DNA of 64,000 nt, from NCBI RefSeq assembly GCF_018139145.2, contig NC_059478.1, forward strand, positions 4,712,001 to 4,776,000. Reading direction: 5' to 3'. The notes below the pieces were generated by a model. That model was given only the letters and a program-made list of their open reading frames with translations. It was not told the origin of the DNA and made no database searches. Source of the stretch: Gymnogyps californianus. Taxonomy: Eukaryota; Chordata; Aves; Accipitriformes; Cathartidae. Position 1 is the stretch's first letter, and every line of letters begins with the position of its first letter. The position numbers and the translations under genes are program-made. Positions 47,301 to 61,800 of this stretch are shown one piece after another.

Positions 47301-49646
47301 CGATTACACCCGCACAGCATAATAAAGATATTTTCTTAACACATTAACCCACAGATTTAAAGATGACAGCACTCCTTTGGCTCGCTTTCTACAGAAAAAC
47401 TTGCCTGCAATCATATACACACGTGTATAGTTTCTTCTCACGTAGGAATACATGGACACTCTACAAAGGGGAAAAAAAGCTTTCAAACAAATTAGTGTTT
47501 TCATCATCCTACATCACGCAGAGCTTGCGGCTTCTGCACAAGATGAAGCACGTCTCGCTAGGAAATGCGCGCAGGTAGAAATTCAACATCTCCTTGAATG
47601 CCTCCCTTCATTTTTCTGCAATTCCCAGACTTTAACCTCTGTACCAGGGATGCTTTTATCAAGTTTTCTGACACTTCCACATCTGGTATTTTCTAACCGC
47701 GACTCTCAATACATGAATATATCCCTCTTTCCTGCTCCCTAAAGAAGCAGTCTTCTCATTTTTGGATTTTACACTTAATACATTTTTCTACTCCTATTCA
47801 GACCAAACTCAGCACGAGAAGATGCTCTATAACTGGAAGCTTATTCGCTATCATATATACCCAGGTCTCTGTATTCACAGCACACGGGCACGCAGAGGAA
47901 AGCGGTCCAAGGCTTGCTCCAATGACACACTCAAATAAGTAGTAAGCTATCTCTCATCCAAGTGAGAAATCACTTTTTCTTAGCATGACCTTTCTTTTCA
48001 GCATGTAGCTCTCAAGAAAACAAGATCAACAAGGCAACTGAAGACCAGGCTAGAAGAAAATAGAAGTACGCACGTGTACGGTGCTGCACACAGACACCAA
48101 TTTGCTCATTTCTACACCATCTTCTGAATTCAAGATGGAAACAGAGGCCAATGAGACTGATGGGAAGAGGGCAAAGAAAGCTCTGCAAAGGCAGGAGAAC
48201 CAGCCAGCAAAGCCCACCCCAGGAACTGTTGATATATTACAGGCGACTGCCTCTGTAATTTAGTTGTTCTGGAACAAAACTGGTTTTGATGAGCGCCTAT
48301 TTAGAATTCATGATGAGAATAACTCATCAGACACTTATTCTGCATCTACTGCAAAGTGAATTACACAGCTTTAACAGCTGTTGCACACTCCCCATCAGGA
48401 AAGGTAGGAAGACATATGTTAAAACCAAATTATGTTGGCATTAACCCCCATCCCCCAAAGGGCAAGTCTTCTCCTCCTCTATATTGAGCTCCACTGCCCA
48501 TCTACCTGTGACAAGGTCTCTAAAGCTACTTGTTCCTGTGATCGTATATCCTGGGATTTCAGACACTTCCCATAAACAATATACTCAAGGCCTTGAACAA
48601 AGCAGCAGCAGTATATAAATATAGCTTGCAATAAGCCTATAAAAAAACGTATACATAAACATGCAACACATTAGCATCAATATTGCAAAACCACAGGAAA
48701 TGGCTAGGCATTAGTTTAGTGAAAACAGCTTTTAGCATCTATTCTCTTAATACTTAAAGCTCCCAAATATTCGTTTGGCAATTCTACATAATGCAATGCT
48801 GTACGTCGCTTGACAACTGCACAGTCCAAGACCTGCGTTCCCTCTGCCGATACATTTTCCTCCTTTCTCTTCTACTGTTTGTTGCAGTCAGTCATTACAT
48901 CATGCTGGAGATGATGAATTTAATCTCTCCCTAGCCAAGGGAGCATGCTGCCCTGCCCATCAGTGCTGTATGTGGCAACACCAAGCCCTAGGGTGCTATC
49001 ATTACTATCGCTATTGCTTACGCCTCCCTTCCAAACCCTCATCAGAAACAAAATGTACCATCCGAAGAAACGGCCACCAATCTGCATGAGAGTATTCAGA
49101 AATGTGACCTAAATCTGGTAGTTTTAGATTCTAATTTTGCACAGATCAATGGCAAACCATCAGGGATCGGAGCTGTAAACAGAAATCAGTAGAACATGAA
49201 AAGCCTTTTCAGTCCAAGCTACCCCAAATTAGACAGACAAGCAAGTCCACCCTACGAGCACAGCCTACCACGAGTGCTACACAGCCCAGTCCTGAAGCAC
49301 AGCAAGGACCACCACTTCCAGCTGCTTCACTGGGAAGGAATGGATGCTGATGGGAAACTCCTGAGAGATGCTAGAAGACATCCTTTCCCACACGTCCCAG
49401 CTCCTCGGTCCTCTAATTTATGACACACTCCTTGCCCTACTGTGAAGGGCAAACTCCAATTTAAGCCCTGCTTCATGTTTAGTTGGTTCTCTTATGCCTC
49501 TTTCACACTCATGATGTGTTCCCCCATCCCTCTTACCTTCTCTATTCTTCTTCCTTCTCCTTTTTGCCAAGTCAGTGCTTTCTCTTCCAGCTCAACTGTA
49601 TCCAACGCTCCTCAGTTGCTCAGTTCCCTCTTTCAAATATTCCTCT

Positions 49647-50027
49647 TCACACTTGCATCAGCAATTCCCTAGTTTGTGCAAGAAGGCTTTTATCTTTCCC
49701 AGACCATCTGTCCCATATCCTTCGGGCCTTTTGTATTTGTGAGATCATTGTCCCTTGCATGGCATCTCTCATCATAACCCTAGTTTCAGCACTCCGTTCT
49801 TGAGTTTCAACTGCCTCTTCCACAGCACTGCGTACGTCTTCCCATCTCCTCCTCCCTCTGCTTGTGAATCCACCTTTGAAAATCCTGCTTACAGAACAGT
49901 TTCCTTTTCTTTCCAACCCTTTTGCCTCCAACGTGCTAGCACCAACACCAATGTGCACATCTTCCTTGGGTTCAGAAAGGGAATAGATGATGGTTAACCT
50001 TCCTCTCTGGTCCCAGTATCCAATCAA
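49647..50027 (-). other. Unexplained 126-codon frame in COP1 intron
   Basis: This minus-strand frame is rich in Arg, Glu and Ser, with segments such as RRRWEDVRSAVEEAVETQER and MISQIQKARRIWDRWSGKDK. It corresponds to a pyrimidine-rich plus strand. I do not recognise a family and no flanking splice sites stand out. It could be a relic of an old mobile element or a chance frame in biased sequence. It lies on the same strand as COP1 but matches no COP1 segment. Confidence 0.2.
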
Positions 50028-50815
50028 TCAACTGTGTCTGCTCCCATAGGCCACCTTCTCTTCTTAGCTCTGTACTTCTAAGTCCCTGAATTCATTACTG
50101 CACTAGGATGACATATCTGTTCCTCTGGTCCCTGCCTGGGCTGTCAACTACAGCTCATTCTCACATCCACCTCAGAAACATCTGCCTAGATAAAAAACAG
50201 AGGACAGAAGAATATAAAGAGACAGAAGCTTTATAGTTAGAGACTGCAACACCATGCTATTTTGTGGGAACAAACCGCTGCTGGGCCAGGAGCTTTCAAC
50301 AGGAGAAGGTGATCCATATCAGCAGCCTTGCAGATGCACACATGCCCCAGATAGCCTTTCTTTCATGCTTTTTCCTGATACACAAGAGCTAATACCGCCC
50401 GTCAGCTGCCGTGCTGAACTGGAGCACACCCCTCCAAAGGCTGACAAATGGTTTCTAAGTTGGGCCAAGAGGGATCGCTGCTAGGTGACACATCTCTGGT
50501 GCTCTGTGAAGCTCAGTGCACCATTGATGCTGCCAGTGGCTTCCCTGGGCCAGGCACTGGAGTTCAGATCCTGTTATTAAATCAATCCCCACATAGAAAT
50601 ACTATGAAATAAGCTGTTAGCTGGTCCAGCTCCTGCTTCTCTTCCTCTCCCAGTGCCATTAGTTTCAGTCTCTAAATAGCTGAATGATACAGGCTTAAAA
50701 TTGACCCAACCACCTTGACGTTAATATTTTAAACTATTAAGTCTTAGTTCTCTAATGCCAATAAATCATTTATATATGCACATTTAATTAACAATCCAAT
50801 CAGCAAAAACAACTT

Positions 50816-50990
50816 CGCATTTGCACAGCACATTTTATCAGAGGAACCAAAGACACATTACAACATTAATTAAGTGTAACAAATGCCCTGGTGAGGTAGC
50901 TAAGTATTATCCTACTTTGACATGTGGGGAAACCGAGGCAACACACTCAGTGGATTTGCCCAAGGTTAATCCAGATGTTCACAACGAGGC
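50816..50990 (-). repeat. MIR-like ancient amniote SINE
   Basis: The plus strand reads ATTTGCACAGCACATTTTAT, then ACATTAATTAAGTGTAACAA, GGTGAGGTAGCTAAGTATTA, GTGGGGAAACCGAGGCAACA and GGATTTGCCCAAGGTTAA. This is the reverse complement of the MIR core and flanks, including the CTTGGGCAA and GCCTCAGTTTCC segments, with moderate decay. Confidence 0.7.
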
Positions 50991-52739
50991 ACTGAAGAAA
51001 AAAAACAGGGAGAAATACCACTGAGATTTAACTCTCCTAATAAGCATTCCTTTTCTGAACTGCAGAATTTACTTATTTGCCAATGAGAAATCGGTTCCAG
51101 CTGCGTTCCTCTCCCAAACAGACTAGGGGCACAAACCACCGCTACCAAGCATGCTAAAAATCAACCCTGAACTGCAGCAGCCTGCCAGGTGAGGCTGAAC
51201 ACACTGGGTCCAACATGATACCCAGCCAAGGGTTTTGCAGAACACTTAATGACCCTTCCCACCCCACAGTTCATACCTACACACACACATGTAAGCTCAT
51301 GGGATGCAGGACACTTCCCTAGCAGTCATAGGTCCTAGACCTACGAGGTGTCTGGTATCTCCCAAGCGCTCCAACAACTCATCCAACCCTTGGGGAGTTT
51401 CACACCAGGCTCCCATGCCAGGAGCACGAGAGAAGAGCAAGAAATTCCTGAATGACACCAACTCTGCTCACAACACACTGAACAGTTATGAATCTTGGAA
51501 AATATCAGGTGTCCCAATATCCTCACTCTTTTACAAACCCATACTTTAATCAGTCTTTCAAGGCCACGCAGAGCCCATCCTGCCTTCTCCCCTCCCCTTC
51601 CCACATCCAGGAGACGACGCTCACAGCAGTCCCAATGGTGGCAACCCACACAACCGTGGCAGCTCTGTTTCAGGACATGCTCCTCTGTGCCTTCAACCTA
51701 CAGTTCTAGATCCAGCAGTTTTGTTTGCTTCCCCCATTTGGTACAGAAAAACACTGGTTCCTGGGACTGAGGCTACAGCTGACAGCCAAATTGATTTGCC
51801 CAAAGTATCAGGGATGGTTTTTTTGATAGTGCCTGGCAGTCATCTAGAATTCAGTCCAACAGCCCATACTGGGGCAAGTCCAGCCTTGTTTTTTCCAAAA
51901 GTCATGAATTCTGCTCTGTAGGCAAATTACATGCTGTGGAAACACTTCAGGTTTCCCAATTATTATGTGATGAAACATTTCAGACCCAAATGATGCCTAC
52001 TGTCAGTCCCTTTAACCCAAGTGCGTGCCTCTCAGCAAAGCTGGATGGATTTTCAGAAGTTCTCACTGAAACCAAGAGGAGCTCATCTCAGTATCTTTGG
52101 CAAATGGATCTCTATGATTAAGGGACCTGAGTATTGATATGAAGTCTGTCTCACATTGGCAGGATGCTGACCCTTCCTTCTCCAAGCAGAATGATGTACA
52201 AAGCATTGCTTACATGGGAGTAATCACAAAGTCACCAGTGCCTGCACAGCTCCCAGTCTGAGACAGGGTGTGCAAAAGATTAAATCATACAGAATTCCTC
52301 TAATTAAGGCAAGAGAGAGAAAGGCTTGACTAATATTCAGGTATTAAAGTGACCATAGGCTTAAGACAGTGCAGATAAAGCCCCGAACTAACCTCTGGAG
52401 AAAGAGGTCTTACAGCCGTGTAACTGGTGGGAACACGTGCTGGCCGGTGCTAGTGGGACAGAGTCAAAAGAAAACCTTACTAAACCTCTCACATGACACC
52501 GTCCCCTCAAAGCCAAAGTGGAAGAACAATTAATGCATTACAACCACAGATGGTGGCAATCAATACAGGAGAATGGTTTAATCATAGATGTCAGGAATGA
52601 CGAAGGGAGCCAAGCCGAGTCAGGCTGGCTGCATCAGCAAGAGGGAAACACTTTGGCAGGAACTCATGAAATGGCTGATGGACTGAGGAAACCAATTTAT
52701 TTAAAACTGATAATGGATTCATACTCTGCTACTGTTCAT

Positions 52740-52865
52740 TTTATACAGTTAGGCTGTCAACTCTTTGGGGCAGGAAGCTGTCACTCGCTGTCTGTTTGGA
52801 CAACACCTAGTAAATTGGATCTCCTGCTGATTGTAGCTTCTTTGCACCGTCCTAATGAAAATCAC
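52740..52865 (+). repeat. L2/MIR-type 3' tail
   Basis: This stretch contains CAACTCTTTGGGGCAGGAAG, then CTGTCTGTTTGGACAACACC and TAGTAAATTGGATCTCCTG. It resembles the dispersed amniote tail with CTCTTTGGGGCAGGGAC and GTACAGCACCTAGCACAATG segments. It overlaps a 119-codon open frame on the plus strand that is therefore probably not a gene. Confidence 0.5.
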
Positions 52866-55800
52866 CTCCACCTCTAAGACTGGCCTGACACAGAGATGCA
52901 AAAAAAGGATCACGTTTAAGCAACCTGAATTCTGACATTTAATTTGTATGCTTTAACTGTAATAACATCCCTTGAACGTACCCATCCATTTTTAACTGGG
53001 ATCCCACCACCAAACCAAACCCAAACCCTGATACTACAGTACCCCAAACCAACTAACTTTGAAAGTTCTGGACATATGTTAGAATCCTGACTGTTTTGTT
53101 AATGGGTCTTGGAATAATGTTGCAGGGGGACTCAAGTGCTCAATATCTGCAAAACACATTAACTATTCTGAATGTTTTGTTCATGCCAGCTGGAAGAGAA
53201 GGATGACGGTTTCACTGCATCTGCAAGCCTTCTAATTGTGTTACTGGATGGGCCAGAAGTCTGGCAGCCATGGAAATCAAAGCCCTAATTTCTCTTTAAG
53301 CCAGGAATAGTATATTTAATAGCAACAGAAACAGAGTCATGGGTCTAAGTATCAGCACTGAGGATGCTATCGGTGGCGGGGGGAAACGACAGCATACGTA
53401 AGATGCTGCGTCTCCAGCCGAGGTTGCAGGCAGGCAGGGTGGGGGATTACACATCTGCATGGCGAGCAGAGCTACAGCAAGGGGAGGGGAAGGGAGGCAC
53501 AGCGGGAGAGCAAAAATCTCTCATCCCTGGAGGCTGCTTCCACCCAAAGGGCCACAAGCTGCTTGGTGGTAAGAACAGAAGAGGGAAGGGTGCCTGCCTG
53601 CAAGGTGGCCCAGCTTGTAGCTGCATAAGCCACTACAGGAAATATATATTTTTTTTTTCTCTTATATTTTCTATGCGACACTATATATATGTGCCACAGA
53701 AGTGAAATCACCAGGACCCAGTGAGATAAAAGGGACAAATTGTTTCTTGCAGAGAAGAATCAAGGCACAAACATTAACATTAGCATGTGTATAAGCTTCA
53801 TGAAATTGTACCTATGCTAATGCTATTTATAACATACACCTATTTGTGAAAGAGGACTTTGATTTAAGGAATGGAAGTTTAATTAAGGTAAAACAAAAGT
53901 TTCCATTAATCTTGAAAGAATTCACAACCTGCTGCTCTCCTTCAACATCCAATTCAGCTAATGTTATAACAGGATCAAGCGCAGCACTACGTACCTGAAA
54001 CCTCCCACAAGCCAGACAAGGCTGGGCAAGCTGTACCAAACCATGTGGCCTTCTCTAGTCTTGAGAAATAGGAAGCTTTCTCTCCTCAGAATACCGTTTC
54101 AAAAACGCCGACTGCAGTGGGCAGATATTTTCACTAGCCAGGGCATGCAGGAAAATTATGAAGGAGAAGAGATGTTGATAAACTTGAGATTGGCAATGAA
54201 AAATGGCTAGGGCCTACACCTGCAGGTTCTGATGGTATCAGAAACTGCATTTAATGTCACAAGCACAAGTTTACTCTTGAGTAGTAACTAGGTAAAATTC
54301 CAGTTATACTTAAATCTTCCCCCTGCACATACTCAAGTCATAGGGTTGTGTTAAAATAGTTTACTGTCTTCTGTTCCTGTGGTACAGGGTAAGCACAGGT
54401 AAGGATGGAGCAGCAGAGCTCAGCATCCTCCCCAGCCAGCAGAACCATATCCTCTTCACCTACATACAGCCAAGAAGGGGTTTAGAGCTGGCCTGGCTCA
54501 TGGTCAGCGTGGTCTCTGTAAATCTATTATGACCGTATGCAAAAGGGAGCTGAACTGGACTTTGAGCTGGGTCAGGTCTGCAAGGCTGTTTGGAAGAGAG
54601 CAATCTTTTGTTCGTAAAGTGAAAGACGCTGGAATCTGTGAAAGAAGACACGTTGAAGCCCACAAGCCATTTTTGCAAGTCAGTTTTCAAAGTAAGGCCA
54701 CACTGCAAAATATCAGCCTTGATTACCAAGTTGTATGGCTGGTATTGAAAGAGACAGTACAGTAAATTGAATTTTAATAAAGTCTGACTGTACATAAAAG
54801 GTGAAGAGCTTCATTAAACAAAACCATACAGAGTACAGATGAAACATATGAGGTTGCTTCTCTAATATCCTACTACTGATGCTTTCTCCATTGTATTTAT
54901 CTGGGGGGAGAAGCGAGTGGGAAGAGAAGACAGCTATGCCTTAGGTATTAAGAATGATGAGAGTACAGCTTTATAGCTTTAGTACAATAAATGCAAAGCA
55001 TGACACCTTCCCTACTTCGTTCTGCAGAATGAACTATTCAGAAGATAATAATGAACTTCACATCATCTAGAGGACTCAATTGTACTCTGCTGCCTGCTTC
55101 CCTAATCCCATCCATCTAAAACACTCCTGAATCCAGACAGACGAGTGAAACAGCAGCAAAAATGCACCTGAGAAATCAGAAATCACAGGGTCATTCAGCT
55201 GTTGAAAAGCATTTTAGATTTAAAAACAAAAGATGTAAAAAAAAGCCCACCAAGGAGTGAGTTTAAAGTCAGAAGAAAAACATAGGATGTCTTTAGACAA
55301 GTCATTGATTGGGGGGGGGAATCCAAACTTGACACACAGTTCTTAGAGAGAAATCCCCTATTCTTTCATTCACCTTCCACTTTCCCTCTCCTCGACTTGC
55401 TCATTCACCTCCCTGCAACTTACCCTCCCCTAAGGAATACCAGGAGGTAGTCCCTGAATTCTAATTGCTTTTGCTATTCTACTAAATCCCATAGATTTAA
55501 ATGGGCAAAATTAGCGGGACTCGCCTATCAGACATTCTCCACAATACGAGATGAGAAGTCACCTGAAGCTCTAGACAGGCTTTCTTTTGTTTATGGCCTT
55601 TAAATAATTCAGAGAGGAGTTGTCAAGCTGAATCTGCAAAGCTCCCTTGACTTTGGATTTACACTATTAGACTGCCTGCCTATTGTTTATAAAGACAAAA
55701 AGGAAAACGTTATGGGATCGTATGTCTGCATGGGAGGGGAGTCAAGGACTAGAAGAACAAGGGCTGTCAGGACAGAATTCATAAAAAAAAAAACAGATGG

Positions 55801-58734
55801 GAAAGCAAAAGTAGGCAATAGGTGAAATACAGATGTACCAGCAAAGCAGCAAGAGCGAGTTGCCAGTTTGGTCACGCTATAAACAATGCTAGCAGTTTCT
55901 TGTGTAATATGATGTCATTCTTTAAAAAGGAAAACCCCAAATGCAAGTGGTAACTTTAATTAGCAATTAAAAGCACAACCTCCCAGCTATACAGCTGCAG
56001 CCACCTCTCCCAGATCTGTCTCACTTCTGCAGACTGACAGTCATCAGGCAGTGGGCCAGCACTTAATAATCATCCTAAACCTCAGAGAGCAATTTCATCC
56101 TTTCTCCCCTTTTTTCCTGGGCTCTTTGGGCAGACATAGATTTACTAGGTCCTGCCTGGGGACACCAGCAAACCACAGGCGATGGCCCCTGACATCCCAG
56201 GGAGCTCACACACTCCAAGGTGCCTTTTAGATTTATTTATTATTTTTTTAAATGACTCTGGAGCATGCATGGCTTTGATAGGGTTTTGCACAGTCATTTT
56301 CAATCAAATCTGCAAACCTGGCTTTACAGCAAATGACTGTTTCTTGAAGCAGCAAGAAGAACTGAGAGGGAAGGGGAACCTCAGGACATGCAGCCCTGCT
56401 CCACCCATGCACATCTCTCCAACCAGAACGCAATCACCTCTACAGCCAGTTTGCTAAACCTAATGAGGACTTTAAAAAAAAAAAGGGAGCATTTTAATAC
56501 AAAAAACAATAACTATGATTATAGTCTTGCTTTAAACCACTGAGCTGGATTAACTCTCAGCAATTATACTTAGCTCTGGATGCTGCAGACAAAACCCTGC
56601 CCAAGGGCTGTCCCCACGTGGTGGGACATCACGGCTGAGCAGCAGAGTCGCTGCCGAGGATGCTGTGGAAACTGTCTTGGCACATTATCAGATAATACAC
56701 GTGTATGGAGGGGAACGATCTGGTTTAGTTGGCTCTCCTAAAGCAGACAGAGACCTCCACTTTGCTCTAGGAAGACTGCAACAGTGGACAAAACATATTT
56801 CTTTTGCCCATGACTGGTCCCAACTGGTCCCAGCAGCTTCCAGTCCTACAAAATTTCATGATTAAACAGTCTTTTATTACTCTGTCTTTTATCCCAGGCT
56901 TCCGACCGTATCAAATCCTAAATGAAATATGATGTAACGCATGCAAATAAGCTGAAGAAAAGAGGATTCAAATAGGAAAATATCATTAAGCGGGAAAGTT
57001 TAACTCAGAAGGTCAAAATCATTCTAGCCAGAAGAGAGAGATGCTGCACGGGGCACGTACGCACACCCAACGGCCTTAAACGTGGCACTGATGGCTGCTT
57101 TCTTACTTGCTTGGTGACTGCCAGCTAACAGCAGGGCCTGAAGCTGCAGTGCCGTTAATAAGTCCCTAAATCTCCTGGCCTTGAATACGCTCCTGAACTC
57201 CAGGGAACAGCTTGCCAACGGTGTGCTGCCTGCCAGCGTCCCTACAGCAAGGCCATTAAACAGCAAGCTGCTTTTTTGTTTTTCTTTTTTTTTTTTTTTT
57301 AAATTTTAAATGTGGTACGTGCATCTGAAATAAGTATTGCCAGCTCCCAGATGTTACCGATCACAGCCCGCTCTCAGGTAGGAGTCCTGAAATGAACTGA
57401 GGGGCTGTCAAGCTCACTCGTCACAGCCTGGAAATCCTTGAATTAGATGCTTCCCCCCATGCTCTCTCCTTTGCCCTCCGAAAGGGCGAAAACCAGATGA
57501 CATCCTTACTCCGTTCTAGACTGTAACTGGAGATTTAGGACAACCTGATGGCTCTATACACTTCCTGCTGGAAAACAGGAGATTAAAAAAAAGACGTTAA
57601 TTCTTAAAAGCACAGTTTTGTTGTTAGCATCACTGCATCGGCAGCATGCAGTTGGGGCTGGCGGCAGCAAAGGGGAGCAGTGGATCGCACTGTGGCTCTG
57701 CCAGACACGCTGCCCGATGGGCCCAGGTAGCTGGAGCCTGAGCTTGTCCTTCTCTGGGTTCCCAAAGAGGAAACAAAGCTGCATTAAGGTACTCAATTTT
57801 CCGTCCTGGCCACTCCACAAACCCAGCAGCGGCTCAGTTAATGGCAGACCTTTAAGCCGTCAGAGGCTTTTGCAGGTGGAGTGAGGCCTCCTTATTGCAT
57901 GCCAAAATTATTTCTAGCTAATATACTACACAGATTTAACCCATTCCATGCAACACCTCCTAACAACTTCATTCCAAAAAAACCAGAAAGCATTTTACTT
58001 TCTAATGAGCCAGCAAATGAGGAAAAAGCATCCTTCTTCATATGATGTACTCACAAGCAGCTCTCACATGCTTGTGATTTCTCAGCACTGCGAGACCAAA
58101 AAAGGCTTTCAATAAAGTGAGATCCGGGTAATGTTCTACATCACTGTTTGAAGACAATTCAATCATCTTTGTTCTGGATTAAGTCTTGCTCCCGATTAAT
58201 CTTAACAGAGCAATGAATAGGAAATCCATGACTCGGGAAGTAGGCAGATTTTATCTTTAAACCCAATTCACAAGTAAAATCATCTCTCTTACAATGGATA
58301 ATTCTGCTACTGTTCAAGTTATTTTCACACAGTGGGTATAAAAAAAATTATCTCTAGAGATCTCAAATTGAAATGACTGTTTTTAATGCTCCCTATCATT
58401 TTGAATGCATGCAAAGACTAACAATACTGTATCAAAAAGAGGAGCTCAACAATCAAGAAATCCATTAAGCTACCAACGACACTAATAGCAAAAAAGGAAG
58501 TTTAAAAAGACTCAAGTATATAAAGAAAAAAAATCATGTCATTTTCCTACTGGGATTATAGGAGTGAACAAAACCCCTAGTGTTGCGACACAGTACCTCT
58601 GATTTTATAATATCCTTCAGCTACATAAATATTAGAATACAAACCCAGGCTCTGCTGACAAAGGGTGAGGGAAGACAAACACTTCTGGCATTTGATTTTT
58701 TTAGCTAATCTGCTTCATCCTCCCTCGATTTTAG

Positions 58735-58812
58735 ATATTCTTTCTGAAGAGATGCTGCTGTTGACTCACTCTTCAACAGACACGACAGAGCCAAAGCCAG
58801 AGCATGCAGCAG
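58735..58812 (+). other. Exon-like segment on the strand opposite COP1
   Basis: The segment is 78 nt long, a multiple of three. It has a good acceptor (CCTCCCTCGATTTTAG ending at 58734) and an acceptable donor (CAG, then GTACTC, from 58813). In the open phase it encodes ILSEEMLLLTHSSTDTTEPK followed by PEHAA. I do not recognise the peptide. It lies antisense within a COP1 intron. It could be an exon of an unannotated antisense transcript, or two splice-like words around a chance frame. Confidence 0.25.
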
Positions 58813-61800
58813 GTACTCCCTTGCTTTTCTCTCAGCCTGATGATGCCTCAAACGTTTCAGAGCAGAGATGGTGAGAAATACAGGACAAAATACAGTGGAT
58901 ATAAGAAAATAAAAATAACTGTCCTCTGTCAGGACTACACGACTTACTACTTGTCACAGCAAACTTACGTGTACTGCTGCAATCATCAGCAGAAAAGCTA
59001 CCGTGAAGAGTTCACGATCATCTACTGCCCTAGCTATAGCTTCCAAGGAAGAAATAAATGATAGTATAAAGAAATGGCCTCTAAAAAAAAAAAGCCACAC
59101 ATGGCACATACACAGTATGCATTTGTCTGGATAAGGAGAGACAGAGACGATGGGGCTTGGCGTGTGTCACATTCATTACTTCATTAACTTTGATTTGCAG
59201 TGAGCTAGGCTGAAATTCCACATTCATATGTTATCCAAAATTAATACAGAAGCCCCAGCTCGGCTGAGAATACACTTGTCTGCATCATAAACCCACCTCA
59301 AGCCTGCCTGCAAAGGAAAACAATGGAAACTTCAAAAACCTGTAAAAAAATGAGTTCACACAGCTCCCCTCCCCACTGCAGAATGGGTAATTCCCAGGTT
59401 CACAATCAATAGCAAAAGCCAAAGATTTAGTGATTGTGGTGGGCTTACGAGGAGGAGACTATCCTTGTCCCCACTTCCATGCTCAGACAGCTCTGCTCTC
59501 GGGGGAAAAACAAGGAGCCTTATGACAGGAAGAAGAGGGATGGCTGCAGAGGGTGGCCAAGAGACACGGAGAGGGTCAGAGTTTGCATTCAAGGATACGC
59601 TGGGAAAGCAGCGGCCAAATTGCGTCCCTTCACCCTGTAACCATACATCTAGCCTAACATTTATCCAAAAGAAATCTCTAAAGCAGTATTTTTCTTATAC
59701 AAACATCTGAGCATCAGCAGAGTGATTTTTCACAGTGTGGATCTTTGCTTGCTTTTGGCAAGGTAAATATATATATTCTTAAGTTTTGAAACAAAGAAAA
59801 CTCCCAAGCTCCCAGTGCAGGCTGCTGCCTGCTATAACAGACAGAAATGAAAAAAGAAATAGAAAAAAGTTTCACAAGCTGCTAACTCCTGTTTTACTTC
59901 AGATTTTCACGCATTTCCCAACAATTTAAATTTCTTCTTTTGTATTGTCAAGCCAAGCATGAAACTAACGAAAACAGAAAGCTGACAGTGAGATGAATCT
60001 TTTTGTACTAAATAAGGACATTTGTATTTCACTTCCAGCTCATTTTCTCTCCTTTTTTTTTTTTTTACTCCTGCTGGCCCAAATTTATCTTTTCAAATGC
60101 TGGAGCTAACATGCAAGTTGTGAAGCAAGGCACACACAGAAGCACTATTAACCTCCTATTTTAATCAAGGATATTTCACTCTAAACGAGTCAAGACATCC
60201 CCCAAGCACATACTCCCCGGTCTAGACCGGCTTGCCATTATTTGGTGGTCAGAAGAAACTTGGCCAGAGCAGTCTGCTTTGTAGAAGGGCTTTCTTGGAA
60301 GAAAGAGGCAATGAGGTCTCAACTGATCAACCTAGAAACTAGGAAGAAAAAAAAAAATCACGTATGCCTGATTTACACTGGGAGACTTGGCTAGCAATGC
60401 TGAGCCTCTGCCAGCGCAGGTAGTGAGGAGGGATGCAGCTTCTCCTCCTCCTGCTGCAGTTAATTTATGTGCTATCTGCAGATTACAGATAAAAGGAACT
60501 TTTTTTTTTATTTAATGGATCTGAACCAATCTTTCTTCCCAATATATGTAATATTGCTTATCTTCCCTCCAGTATCTCTCATTATTACAAGTAAATGGGA
60601 AACAATGCACTGTCTCATCTGCCAGCTCCCCAGGCTGCCCTGGCTATACCTCTCTGCTTAACTTAATATTCACTTCAGGCATACTAAGTAAAACTAGAAA
60701 ATCCAGTACTGCACCAAACAGCTCACTTCTCTCCAGCTTTAGCAACCAGACAGGAGTTTCAGAAGAGATTATGATATACAATAACATATAAGAGACGTAA
60801 TTGTTTGAAGCAGTGCTTCCCTTGCAGAATTCAGAACACCTCACGCAAGGGGGAACGCAACTCCATTCAGCTGCACAACCCCGAATTTAACAGTATCATT
60901 TCTGTCTAAAAGGTACTCATTAAACTACTACACATAACTTTCTTGCCATACTGGCTTTCTCTTTCTTAGAAAGGACTGATCATTATAATTGTGTGTGTAT
61001 CCTATATAAAATAATTACATATCCTAAATACATATCCAGGTGGTTTCAATTCAGACACGAGAATGCTTTCAAAGGAGTGACAGTTTTCACTCCGTGCACA
61101 TAGGTAGCTCATCTAGCATTAGCTAGAATTAGATCAGAACAGCACCAAAAGGAAACTGAGTCTTACTTAAATAGGTTAAAAGGATACAAATCTGTGTTGC
61201 TGTTGGAAAACCAGTCTGAGCAGTTGTTTTTATGAGGAGTGTCATAAAAACCTTAATTCTTGCTTTACCAACACGCAGTGCAATTGGCATTAAGCTGGTT
61301 ACAAGTTACTGGGTTTCAAAAAGCTTTGGGGTTTTGTTACTGATAACAGAAGGGCAGAAAGCATATGAAAACCTTCAGAACAGTTGCCCAAAGCCAAGCA
61401 GTAACTATATTAATGCAGAGATCTACATAAAGGAAAGCTTTCACAGAGAAAACCACCTGTGCATAAATGCTTCTACTTCCATTTCACCCAGAGGTTAAAT
61501 TATCTGATCAAAATCTTGTGCTGGAAAGAAAAAAAATCAGTTCATATTTTTTCCACTTCATTTAGACTCTGTAAAACATTAAATCCTGCCATTAAAATTG
61601 CCTAATTAGGAGCGCCAGAGCGAAAGGTTGATGCAGCCCATGAGCTGCGACTACTGAATGGTGGTGGCCTGGCACGACTTGCCGTTGGTAGGTTGCACTG
61701 AAGAATGGAAAAAAAAACCCAAGACAATATTGTGAGGTTGCTTTGACTATAATTGAAACAGTGTCACTTGTTAGAGGGAATGAGGTTATAAACCCACCTT

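Noticed and set aside
52518..52877. 119-codon plus-strand frame
   Set aside because: Its second half lies on an L2/MIR-like repeat tail, and no splice context is seen.
53827..54039. Minus-strand frame after a CAG, tested as a COP1 exon
   Set aside because: The peptide does not resemble any COP1 segment, and no convincing donor follows at a compatible phase.
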